64,000 nucleotides of DNA, taken from the NCBI RefSeq assembly GCF_029894425.1, contig NZ_JARXYJ010000001.1:8886501-8950500 (forward strand). Direction: 5' to 3'. Both the position numbers and the translations under genes were made by a program. Of the stretch, positions 46,094 to 53,341 are shown piece by piece. Under the pieces are notes generated by a model. The model ran no database searches and was not told where the DNA came from. It worked only from the letters and a program-made list of their open reading frames with translations. This DNA is from Streptomyces sp. SAI-127 (GTDB taxonomy: Bacteria > Actinomycetota > Actinomycetes > Streptomycetales > Streptomycetaceae). Within the stretch, counting starts at the first letter, position 1, and each line of letters opens with the position of its first letter.

Positions 46094-47165
46094 CACCACC
46101 GATCTCCCCGTCCCCGCCCTGGACGTCGAGGCGTGGACGTGTCCGGCGCCCCTGCGGGACCGGCCGCGTGTCGTCATGGGCCACGGCGGCGGCGGAGTGC
46201 TCTCCGCCGAACTGGTCCAGCAGATCTTCGCTCCCGCTTTCGGGGGCGAGGTGCTCGCCCAGATGGGTGACGCCGCCGTCCTGTCCCTGGGCGGTGCCCG
46301 GCTGGCGTTCTCGACCGACTCCTACGTGGTGCGGCCGCTGTTCTTCCCCGGCGGCAGCATCGGCGACCTGGCGGTCAACGGCACCGTCAACGACCTCGCC
46401 ATGAGCGGCGCCCGCGCCGCCTACCTCTCCTGCGGATTCATCCTGGAGGAGGGCGTCGAGCTCGACGTGGTCACGCGCGTGTCCGAGGCGCTGGGCGCGG
46501 CCGCGCGCACCGCCTGTGTGGAGGTGGCCACCGGCGACACCAAGGTGGTGGAGGCCGGCCACGGCGACGGGATCTACATCAACACCGCGGGCATCGGTCT
46601 CGTCCCGGCGGGCGTCGATCTGTGCCCTCAGCGGGTCGTCCCCGGCGACGTCGTGATCGTCAGCGGCGCCATCGGCGTCCACGGGGTGGCGGTCATGAGC
46701 GTCCGCGAGGGACTGGAATTCGGGGTGGAGATCAAGAGCGACTGCGCGGCGCTCGGCGGCCTGGTCGACGCCATGCTCGCCGTCACCCCGGATCTGCACG
46801 TCCTGCGCGACCCCACCCGGGGCGGCCTGGCCGCCTCGCTCAATGAGATCGCGCAGGCCTCCGGCACCGGGGTGGTCATCCAGGAACGTGATGTCCCGGT
46901 CCCGCCGGCCGTGGCCAACGCCTGCGCCATTCTCGGACTGGACCCCATGTACATCGCCAACGAGGGCAAGCTGGTGGCCTTCGTCCCGCGCGAGCACGCC
47001 GACGCCGTCCTCGGGGCGATGCGCACCCATCCGCTGGGCGCGGACTCCGTGATCATCGGTGAGGCCGTGGAGGCGCATCCCGGCATGGTCGTGGCACGGA
47101 CCGGCCTGGGAGGAACGCGGGTGGTCGATCTGCCGATCGGGGAGCAACTGCCGCGGATCTGCTGA
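46086..47165 (+). CDS. hypE: carbamoyl dehydratase HypE
   Basis: A 359-residue PurM-like enzyme read from TTG 46086, which overlaps the hypD stop by eight bases; no better start lies nearby. [23 protein letters not shown] is the start block, [35 protein letters not shown] the ATP site, and the C-terminus ends PRIC with the Cys that takes the carbamoyl group. It dehydrates the thiocarbamate to thiocyanate. It ends the hydrogenase block. Confidence 0.95.
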   Translation: MSDTTDLPVPALDVEAWTCPAPLRDRPRVVMGHGGGGVLSAELVQQIFAPAFGGEVLAQMGDAAVLSLGGARLAFSTDSYVVRPLFFPGGSIGDLAVNGTVNDLAMSGARAAYLSCGFILEEGVELDVVTRVSEALGAAARTACVEVATGDTKVVEAGHGDGIYINTAGIGLVPAGVDLCPQRVVPGDVVIVSGAIGVHGVAVMSVREGLEFGVEIKSDCAALGGLVDAMLAVTPDLHVLRDPTRGGLAASLNEIAQASGTGVVIQERDVPVPPAVANACAILGLDPMYIANEGKLVAFVPREHADAVLGAMRTHPLGADSVIIGEAVEAHPGMVVARTGLGGTRVVDLPIGEQLPRIC

Positions 47166-47234
47166 CAGGGATGGCGCTCGGCGAAGAACCTGCCGTCCGG
47201 GACCGACCGGGCCCGATCGGAGGGGCTGATCCGG

Positions 47235-47609
47235 TCAGCGCCCGGACGGCGGATCCTGTGGGTCCACGCCGGTCTTGGCGGCAGCGTCCTTCGTGCCGCT
47301 GGGGCGCTGGGAGCGGCCCTTGCGTCCGGTGTCGCGCCTGCCCTTCTCGTCCGCGTCGCCGTACTCCTCGCCGCTCGCGTTCGGGCTCTCGACCGTGTCA
47401 CCGGGGACGGACTTCGTCTCCTCGGCGGACTTCGTCCGGCCCGGGCCGCGCTTTCCGGCATGCTCGGCACGGAAGGAGCGCTCGGCGCTCGGGTTGTCCT
47501 GCTGGCGGGTCTCGTCCACGTCGGGTGACCAGCCGTGATGTTCGGTGTCCTGGTGCCGACTGGGGCCCTTTCCGTGCGGTGGCTCGGACGAACGTGGTTT
47601 CTTCGACAT
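47235..47609 (-). CDS. small very hydrophilic protein, function unknown
   Basis: A 124-residue protein from ATG 47609, with AAGGCGG upstream. It is almost wholly polar and charged (SKKPRSSEPPHGKGPSRHQD, ETRQQDNPSAERSFRAEHAGKR, GEEYGDADEKGRRDTGRKGR), without predicted structure, Cys or membrane helix. Such intrinsically disordered stress-type proteins are common in Streptomyces. It converges on hypE. An AT-rich candidate promoter lies upstream. Confidence 0.6.
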   Translation of the reverse strand: MSKKPRSSEPPHGKGPSRHQDTEHHGWSPDVDETRQQDNPSAERSFRAEHAGKRGPGRTKSAEETKSVPGDTVESPNASGEEYGDADEKGRRDTGRKGRSQRPSGTKDAAAKTGVDPQDPPSGR

Positions 47610-47659
47610 GGTCGGATCCGCCTTTTCACGGTCGGTGGGGAGCGCCGGTAACGCGTCTC

Positions 47660-47710
47660 AAGTTAAGTAAATTATCCCACCTTGTAATATTTTGGGCACG
47701 CTATGCGTGT
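47660..47710 (-). promoter_or_regulatory. AT-rich candidate promoter of the hydrophilic-protein gene
   Basis: This stretch is far less GC-rich than anything nearby and reads on the minus strand as AAAATATTACAAGG-TGGGATAATTTACTTAAC. GATAAT could be a -10. The hyphenated palindrome CACGC-TAT-GCGTG at 47697-47709 lies just upstream and could be an operator. A standard -35 is not evident. Confidence 0.4.
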
Positions 47711-47723
47711 CCTTGACGTGGGT

Positions 47724-47746
47724 GAGGGCCTCCCGGAGAGGCCCTC
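47724..47746. terminator. hairpin terminator left with the aldehyde dehydrogenase relic
   Basis: GAGGGCCTC-CCGGA-GAGGCCCTC is a perfect nine-base stem with a five-base loop, 20 bp beyond the stop codon of the minus-strand aldehyde dehydrogenase relic. It may be the original terminator of that gene. Confidence 0.65.
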
Positions 47747-47766
47747 ATGTAAGTGGTCGAGGTGAT

Positions 47767-47838
47767 CTAGAAGAAGCCCAGTTTCTTGGGCGAGTAACTG
47801 ACCAAGAGGTTCTTCGTCTCTTGGTGGTACATGAGCAG
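47767..47838 (-). pseudogene. 3' tail of an aldehyde dehydrogenase gene
   Basis: The last 17 codons read [18 protein letters not shown] plus stop. The final 16 residues are identical to those of the intact aldehyde dehydrogenase at 57149-58672, but many synonymous bases differ, so this is the tail of a paralog or homolog and not a recent copy. The frame upstream is not dehydrogenase-like; the gene was cut off within about 25 codons of its end. Confidence 0.7.
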
Positions 47839-47959
47839 TACCCACGCTGACCTGCGGTGACGGTGCGCTGTCGGCCGACGGGTGGCAACGTGGTCCGAGA
47901 ATGGCCCGGATCTTGGTCTCGGACTGCCCTCCCGATCGACGCAACGCTCAGATGCGCCT

Positions 47960-48127
47960 GGTCTGCGGCAGCGAAGAAGCGGTTCGCGCAGATGTACCCG
48001 GAGATCGCCGCCGAGTGTCGGACGGCGGCCGGAGGTCCTCGACATGGACCTGATCAAGGAGAAGTACCCCACCGAGTACGAGGCGTGCTGCGCCCGTGTG
48101 CTGCGCGTGCCCAAGAAGGAGCAGTGA
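47960..48127 (+). pseudogene. frameshifted fragment, possibly the 3' end of a phage exonuclease gene
   Basis: One frame gives AAKKRFAQMYPEIAAEC (about 47968-48018) and a shifted frame gives VLDMDLIKEKYPTEYEACCARVLRVPKKEQ and a stop at 48127. The stop TGA shares one base with the following ATG, the coupling seen in exonuclease-RecT gene pairs. I cannot assign the family firmly; the phage reading leans on the RecT-like piece that follows. Confidence 0.4.
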
Positions 48128-48375
48128 TGGCCCTGACCACCTTGACGGAACGCGTCCAGCAGCGGGCGGCGAATGTCGCCGGCCCCGAGGACTTCCGGCA
48201 CGACCGTGGTGAGGGCGTCAACGAGACGACCGCCGGGCACGGACACGACATCCAGCAGTACTGGGCTGACATCGAGGCCGAGTTGCCGAAGCACGTCAGC
48301 GTGGACCTGTTCCCGGCAGCGCTCCGCCAGGTCCCGCCAAAGGTGCGGAAGTGCACCAGGAGGTCCCGGCGCTTG
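48127..48375 (+). pseudogene. N-terminal fragment of a RecT-like phage recombinase
   Basis: From ATG 48127 the frame reads MALTTLTERVQQRAANVAGP and later ADIEAELPKHVSVDLFPAALRQV. ERVQQR near the start and the (I)E-x-x-LPKH-x-x-x-(D)-(R/L)-(F) block are features of the N-terminal part of RecT single-strand annealing proteins from actinophages and integrative elements. After about 80 codons the similarity stops and the frame becomes low-complexity. It is a relic. Confidence 0.45.
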
Positions 48376-48477
48376 CAAGACGGCGGAACGTCCATTCCGG
48401 CTTTCCCGGCCCCGCCGACGCCGACGGCACCCGTGCCGCCTTCTGATACTGACGGTCGGCCGGCTGATGGGACGCTT

Positions 48478-48665
48478 GCATGGCCACGCGAACTGTCCCC
48501 AAAATTCCCGCTCGCGGTCGGCCAGGAGCATCTCGGGGATGCCGGGTGCGGCGAGGACACCGATGTGCCAGGCGCCGCCGTGGGCGATGTCGGCCAGTCT
48601 TTCGAGGCCGAATCCTGGCAGGCCCATCTCGAGGTTCTTCATCTCATGGTGGTCCAGCTGCCGCA
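48478..48665 (-). pseudogene. fragment of an epoxide-hydrolase-like alpha/beta hydrolase
   Basis: The minus-strand frame reads LEMGLPGFGLERLADIAHGGAWH and then IGVLAAPGIPEMLLADREREFWGQF. The LPGFGLE, GG-WH and PEMLLA-REREF segments match the cap region of epoxide-hydrolase-type alpha/beta hydrolases. The nucleophile elbow and the C-terminal His region are missing. It lies on the opposite strand to the RecT-like relic. Confidence 0.5.
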
Positions 48666-48687
48666 CCGCGATTGACCAGCAGGAACG

Positions 48688-48711
48688 ATGTCCATGTCCA
48701 TGTCCATGTCC
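48688..48711. repeat. hexanucleotide microsatellite (ATGTCC)4
   Basis: Four perfect tandem copies of ATGTCC. Short tandem repeats like this are rare in the window, and it lies in a non-coding relic region. Probably slippage. Confidence 0.8.
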
Positions 48712-48782
48712 GCGACCGCCGGGCCGTTGGCCCATGCGTGGTCCGGTTCTCGGGCCGGCTGGGCCGCGAGGACGGGACGGCT

Positions 48783-50636
48783 TCAACCCGATGTCCCCGC
48801 TCGGTTGCCCCTTCCGGGGCGCCCGCCAGGCCTGAGTATCTGGCTCACGGCCAGTTCGCGGTAAAGGGCGCTGTCGGCCAGTAGCTCCTCGTGGCGTCCG
48901 CCGGCGGCGGTGCGGCCCTCGTGCAGCACGACGATGTGGTCGGCGTGCTGCACGGTGGACAGGCGGTGCGCGATGACCAGCAAAGCGCACTCCTGGGCGA
49001 CGTCCTTCATGACGGTGGTGAGCGCCGATTCATTGATCGCGTCGAGGTGGGAGGTGGGTTCGTCCAGCAGGAGCAGCGTGGGGCGGGCCAGCAACGCGCG
49101 GGCGAGGGCGACACGTTGGCGTTCGCCGCCAGAGAGGGTGGCGCCGCGTTCACCGATGACGGCGGTCAGCCCGCCGGGCAGCCGGTCGACGACTTCTTCG
49201 AGTCGGGCCAGTTCCATGACGCGCCGGATCTCCGCTTCCGAGGCGTCGGGCACGGCGTAGGCGATGTTGTCGCGCAGGGTGCCGCGGACGACGTGCGCGT
49301 TCTGGTCGACGACCGCTATGTGTCGGCGACATGCGGCACGGGTGAGTTCGGTCGCGGGCCGCCCGTCGAAGAGCACGTGGCCCGCATCCGGCTCGTAGAA
49401 CCTCGCCACCAGGGCGAACAACGTGCTCTTGCCGGCTCCGGACCGACCCACCAGGGCGACGTGCTGCCGGTGCGCGACGGCGAACGAGACGCCGCGGAGG
49501 ACTGGCAGGTCCGGGAGGTAGCCGAAGTGGACGTCGCGCAGGGCGAGGGCGGGCTGCTCGGGGGTGTCGGACGGCCCGGCCGGCGGGGGTGTGGCGACGG
49601 GGACTCGTGGGATCCGCGGTGCGGTGGGCTCGACGGGCAGACGGAGCGTCTGGTCGATGCGCTGGTAGGCGCCCATCCCGCGTTGGATGAGGCCCATGGC
49701 ATGGAAGACGGAGGACAGCGGCAGGACGAGGTACGAGGCGTACAGCAGGAAGGCGACGAGATCTCCGAGGGAGCCGGCATGGCCGTTGACACGCAGGCTG
49801 CCGACGACCAGGACGATGAGGAAGGAGCCCTGGACGGCGAGTTCGACAGCGGGGCTCATGACAGATGCGATCTTCGCGGTGCGTACCCCCGCGCCGTAGG
49901 CCTCCTCGACGCGTGCGCCGATGCCCGCTGCCTCGCGCTCCTCGGCGCAATGCACGCGGACCATCGGCAGGGCACCGAGGGCGCGTTCAAGGTCGGCGGC
50001 GATGGCACCGACCGAGTCCTGCATCTGTTCGGACGCGCATCGGATGCGCGTGAGCAGCGAGGCGACGACCAGGGCCGCCGCGGCCACGGTGACGGCGACC
50101 ATGAGCAGCAGCAGGGGGTCGAGCCACGCCATGAGGACGATCGCCCCTGCGGCGACAAGGCTTCCCGTCACCAGATCGACGAGGGCCTGCGACACGACCT
50201 CCCGGAGCAAGGTGGTGTCGGCCGTCACCCGAGAGATGAGGTCGCCGCCCCGTTGGCGGTCGTACTCCCTCATCTCCAGCCGGAGTAGCCGCCCCACCAG
50301 CCCGTGCCGGAGCTGCCGTACGACACGTTCGCCCATCCGCTCCAGAAGAAAGCGCCCGGCGGCTCCCGTCGCCGCCTCGGTGACGAACAGCGCGCCAAGG
50401 AGTGCCAGCAGTGGCCAGATGACCTGTCCACGGCCGCTCGCGTCCACGACGTGCTTGGCGACGAGCGGTTGGGCCAGACCCAGGGCGGAGCCCACGAGGG
50501 TCAGTACGGTGGCGACGGCGATGGCGCTCCGGTGCCCGGCGGTGAGCCGGTACATCGTGGCCACCGCCGTCCGGGTGGACTTGTCCCCCTCTGCGACCCG
50601 GGCCCGGCCGCCGTTCGCGACCGTCGTGCCGGTCAT
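48783..50636 (-). CDS. lasso peptide ABC exporter (protein D)
   Basis: A 617-residue fused transporter from ATG 50636, which overlaps the B2 stop (ATGA). Residues of about 30-330 are the six-helix exporter membrane domain (HRSAIAVATVLTLVGSALGLAQPL, VIWPLLALLGALFVTEAA). The ATPase at about 375-600 has GRSGAGKSTLFALVARFY (Walker A), LSGGERQRVALARALL (signature) and PTLLLLDEPTSHLD (Walker B) and the switch His in VIAHRLSTVQHADH. No peptidase C39 domain is attached, as expected because B1/B2 do the leader cleavage. It probably exports the mature lasso peptide and may give self-immunity. It is the last gene of the cluster. Confidence 0.92.
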   Translation of the reverse strand: MTGTTVANGGRARVAEGDKSTRTAVATMYRLTAGHRSAIAVATVLTLVGSALGLAQPLVAKHVVDASGRGQVIWPLLALLGALFVTEAATGAAGRFLLERMGERVVRQLRHGLVGRLLRLEMREYDRQRGGDLISRVTADTTLLREVVSQALVDLVTGSLVAAGAIVLMAWLDPLLLLMVAVTVAAAALVVASLLTRIRCASEQMQDSVGAIAADLERALGALPMVRVHCAEEREAAGIGARVEEAYGAGVRTAKIASVMSPAVELAVQGSFLIVLVVGSLRVNGHAGSLGDLVAFLLYASYLVLPLSSVFHAMGLIQRGMGAYQRIDQTLRLPVEPTAPRIPRVPVATPPPAGPSDTPEQPALALRDVHFGYLPDLPVLRGVSFAVAHRQHVALVGRSGAGKSTLFALVARFYEPDAGHVLFDGRPATELTRAACRRHIAVVDQNAHVVRGTLRDNIAYAVPDASEAEIRRVMELARLEEVVDRLPGGLTAVIGERGATLSGGERQRVALARALLARPTLLLLDEPTSHLDAINESALTTVMKDVAQECALLVIAHRLSTVQHADHIVVLHEGRTAAGGRHEELLADSALYRELAVSQILRPGGRPGRGNRAGTSG

Positions 50637-51070
50637 CGGTCCGTCGGTCGCGACAGCGGGGGGACGGCCACCAGCCGGGCGAAGTAGCCCTCCGGTACAC
50701 CCTCGCCGACGGGACTGCCTTCCGCCTCGATCCAGGCGTGCGCGGTGAAGGGTGGGACGACGCGTACGCCGGTGCACCAGGTCGGCCACGTTCCGCCGAG
50801 CCGGCACAGCAGTGCCGCCCCCAGAGAGCGCGGCAGACACCCCTTCGGTCCGGCGCAGCGCAGGCTGGCGGCGCACATGGCGTCGCGCGCGTTCTGAGCC
50901 TGCGCCGTGGTGGCCGGCGCGGCACCGCGTCGCAGGATGCCGAGTACGGTACGGATGCTGCGGGGTGGCAGGAGGGCGAGGGCGACGGCGGGGAGCAGGA
51001 CGAGGCGGGCGGCCAGGCGTCGGGCCAGGGAAACACCGGTGGGTCGTTGCAGCGCGCTGGGTGTCGTCAT
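50633..51070 (-). CDS. lasso peptide leader protease (protein B2, transglutaminase-like)
   Basis: A 145-residue protein from ATG 51070, overlapping the B1 stop (ATGA). Catalytic features of the cysteine protease are GPKGCLPRSLGAALLCRLGG, with the nucleophile Cys at about residue 77, and PPFTAHAWIEAEG with the His at about 110 and acidic residues after it. A hydrophobic segment (RLVLLPAVALALLPPRSI) occupies about 24-42. It cuts the leader after the Thr-Gly end of the precursor once B1 has bound it. Confidence 0.9.
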   Translation of the reverse strand: MTTPSALQRPTGVSLARRLAARLVLLPAVALALLPPRSIRTVLGILRRGAAPATTAQAQNARDAMCAASLRCAGPKGCLPRSLGAALLCRLGGTWPTWCTGVRVVPPFTAHAWIEAEGSPVGEGVPEGYFARLVAVPPLSRPTDR

Positions 51071-51321
51071 GAGGCGAGCCCCGAGTACCGCAGCTCCCGT
51101 ACGAGCGTCTCGACGTCCTGCATGGCCTGCGCCTGGTCGATGTCGAACTCCCGGACCAGGGCGGCGGCCGCGTCCGACTCCTCGCCGCCGTCGAGCAGCG
51201 TCCGCACGACCAGGGTGGCGGTCGGATTCAACTCCCAGTAGGCGCCGGCCCGTTCGTCCAGCAGCACCGTGCCGTAGTCGGTCTCGGCCGTGGAGACATT
51301 GTCACCGAACCGCAAGGGCAT
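51067..51321 (-). CDS. lasso peptide leader-binding protein (protein B1, PqqD-like RRE)
   Basis: An 84-residue RiPP recognition element. ATG 51321 (AGAAAGG upstream) is chosen over the longer frame to 51402, which is Arg/Pro-rich and overlaps the cyclase gene. The PqqD fold is seen in GTVLLDERAGAYWELNPTATLVVRTLLDGGEESDAAAALVREFDID. It binds the precursor leader through the Tyr-x-x-Pro-x-Leu motif and presents it to B2 and C. Four-base overlap with B2. Confidence 0.9.
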   Translation of the reverse strand: MPLRFGDNVSTAETDYGTVLLDERAGAYWELNPTATLVVRTLLDGGEESDAAAALVREFDIDQAQAMQDVETLVRELRYSGLAS

Positions 51322-51353
51322 GTGGGTGGGCCTTTCTGACGTGGCGGATGTGG

Positions 51354-53204
51354 TCAGGGGCGCGGGACGCGGCCGCGGTCGCGGGCGAGTCCCCGCAGCC
51401 ACACCTCGGCGGCGATCGTGGAGTAGAGGATGGCGTCGGACAGCCCGCGGGAGGCGGGTCGCCGGACCAGGTGGCGCAGCTCGGCACCGTCCACCAGCCC
51501 CAGCTCCTCAAGCCGGGAGCCCTCCCACAGCGCCAGCAACTCGGCGCGGTGTTCGCGCAGCCCGTTGGAGGCGTCCATGGAGGCCGTGGCCTTGTTGGTC
51601 CGCCGCAGGCAGGCCTCGGGCACGATTCCGCTCATCGCGGCGCTCAGGACGGGTTTGTACCGCCATGGCGTGACGCGCTCGCTCGGGCGGACGGCCAGAC
51701 ACGCCTCGATGACGCGGTCGTCGAAGAACGGGGACGCCATCGGGAGGCCGGCGCGGGCCGCCATCCAGTCCCATTGCCGGATGACGCGGGTGCACGAGCG
51801 GATCTGTTCCAGGTCGGTGTGCAGGCCCCGGTCCGGATGGAGCGGCGAAGCCGTCGTCGCGGCCTTCAGCAGTGCCCGGCGGGCCATCCTCTCGGCCTCG
51901 GGGGTCACCCAGTCGAAGAGGCGCGGGGCCATGCCCCAGCCGAGACCCGTCGCGACGGACGTCGGCATGGGGTCACGCAGTTGGCGGGCCGCGTCGGCGA
52001 GCCACTTCCCGTACGGCCGGGAGTCGGCGAGCGCGCGGACCGTGCCGCCGAGGGGCCACTGCCACAGCGCCCGGAACCCCCGCAGCTGCCGCAGGGCGAA
52101 CAGCGGACGGGTGCGCAGCAACCGGTGGTAGGACGCCTCGGAGCACCAGGCCACGTGGTCGCCGCCGATGCCGGTCAGGTGCAGTCGGCTGCCGCGTGCG
52201 GCGAGGCCGGGCAGGTGGTGCAGGACCCGGGAGCGGTCCATGACGCCGATGGTGGGCTCGTCGAGCAGGTCGTCGATGCCGAGCAGGTCCTCGTAGACCA
52301 GCGGAGAGTCGTCGGCGTCCCAGATCACGTGCTCGACGTCCGGGAGGTGGCTCGCCGCCTGTTCGGCCCAGTACAGGTCGGTGTCCGCCGGATCGCGTCC
52401 CGGCCACGTACTGGCCACCACGCGGGCCGGGGACCGGTCGGCCAGGAAGCAGACGGAGGTGGAGTCCAGGCCGCCGGACAGGTCGCAGCTCACCACACCG
52501 CCCTGCCGGGTACGCGCGCCGACCGCCTCCTCCAGCACCTTCCGGATCTGCGGCGCCGCTTCGGCGAGCGGTCGGATCGGCTCGGCCGGCGTCCACCAAC
52601 GGGTGTGCCGGACGGTGCGCCCGTCCGCGGCGACGACCACGGCGTCCTGCGGGGGAACGGCGGTGACCGCGCGCCACAGGGACGTCTCGAACAGCGGATA
52701 CGGGGCGGGCCACAGCAGTCGTACGGCCAGCTCCTCCACGTCGGGTTCGAGGCCCAGGACGGCGGCGAGTGTGTCGGCGCGGCTGGCGGCCACCCGTACG
52801 CCGTCGATCTCCGCGTGGAAGACCAGGCGCAGTCCGGAGGCGGTGCCCTGCACTCTGACCTGTCCGTCGAGGGCGCCGACGAGGTGGAAACTGCCGGGGA
52901 GGGAACGGGCCAGTGCGTCGAGCTCCGCGAGATCACGCAGCCGTGCGATCCGGCGCCGCAGGTCGTCGGCTTCGATCGGGCAGCAGCCGACGAGGGCGAC
53001 GGCGGCGGTGCCGGTGTTCGCCGTGACGACCTCGTCGTCGTGCCAGTGGCCGACCAGCCAGGGCCGGCCCGACGGGTGCGCGAGGGTCCGGCTTCCGGGA
53101 CGGGCGAAGGAGCGGGCCACAGCGGCCGCGTCCGCACGGTCGGTGAAGACCGCGAAGTGCGCGTCGCCGGGGCCCGTCCCCGCACTTTCGTGCAGTTCAG
53201 TCAT
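51354..53204 (-). CDS. lasso peptide macrolactam synthetase (protein C, asparagine-synthase-like)
   Basis: A 616-residue protein from ATG 53204. The N-terminal part (1-200) is the glutaminase-like domain of asparagine synthetase but without the N-terminal nucleophile Cys, as usual for lasso cyclases. The synthetase domain has VVSCDLSGGLDSTSVCFLAD at about 235-254, the SGGxDS pyrophosphate loop, and LTGIGGDHVAWCSEASYHRL with the acidic metal site. YKPVLSAAMSGIVPEACL and RRTNKATASMDAS are near the C-terminus. It adenylates the ring Asp side chain and closes the macrolactam with the freed N-terminus. It starts 26 bp after the precursor stop. Confidence 0.92.
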   Translation of the reverse strand: MTELHESAGTGPGDAHFAVFTDRADAAAVARSFARPGSRTLAHPSGRPWLVGHWHDDEVVTANTGTAAVALVGCCPIEADDLRRRIARLRDLAELDALARSLPGSFHLVGALDGQVRVQGTASGLRLVFHAEIDGVRVAASRADTLAAVLGLEPDVEELAVRLLWPAPYPLFETSLWRAVTAVPPQDAVVVAADGRTVRHTRWWTPAEPIRPLAEAAPQIRKVLEEAVGARTRQGGVVSCDLSGGLDSTSVCFLADRSPARVVASTWPGRDPADTDLYWAEQAASHLPDVEHVIWDADDSPLVYEDLLGIDDLLDEPTIGVMDRSRVLHHLPGLAARGSRLHLTGIGGDHVAWCSEASYHRLLRTRPLFALRQLRGFRALWQWPLGGTVRALADSRPYGKWLADAARQLRDPMPTSVATGLGWGMAPRLFDWVTPEAERMARRALLKAATTASPLHPDRGLHTDLEQIRSCTRVIRQWDWMAARAGLPMASPFFDDRVIEACLAVRPSERVTPWRYKPVLSAAMSGIVPEACLRRTNKATASMDASNGLREHRAELLALWEGSRLEELGLVDGAELRHLVRRPASRGLSDAILYSTIAAEVWLRGLARDRGRVPRP

Positions 53205-53230
53205 GACGTCGAGTCAGGGACCGTCGGTCG

Positions 53231-53341
53231 TCAGTTCTTGCTCAGGATCAGCCGGTCGTTGCCGTGCTTGCCCAGCAGACCCGTCTCCTTGCGGAACGTA
53301 CCGAGCCGGACGAGCGTCGGCGCCTCGTAGGCCTTCTTCAT
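53231..53341 (-). CDS. citrulassin-family lasso peptide precursor
   Basis: This 36-residue gene lies directly upstream of the cyclase, with GAGGAG at a proper distance from ATG 53341. The leader opens MKKAYEAPTLVRLG, containing the conserved Tyr-x-x-Pro-x-Leu recognition motif, and ends KETG with Thr at the penultimate position, as in nearly all lasso leaders. The predicted core is LLGKHGNDRLILSKN (15 residues): ring between the Leu1 amine and the Asp8 side chain, tail RLILSKN. The published citrulassin A core, as I recall it, is LLGLAGNDRLVLSKN, so this variant has Lys4-His5 in place of Leu4-Ala5 and Ile11 in place of Val. In citrulassin A the Arg after the ring is deiminated to citrulline by an enzyme coded elsewhere. 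Confidence 0.93.
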   Translation of the reverse strand: MKKAYEAPTLVRLGTFRKETGLLGKHGNDRLILSKN

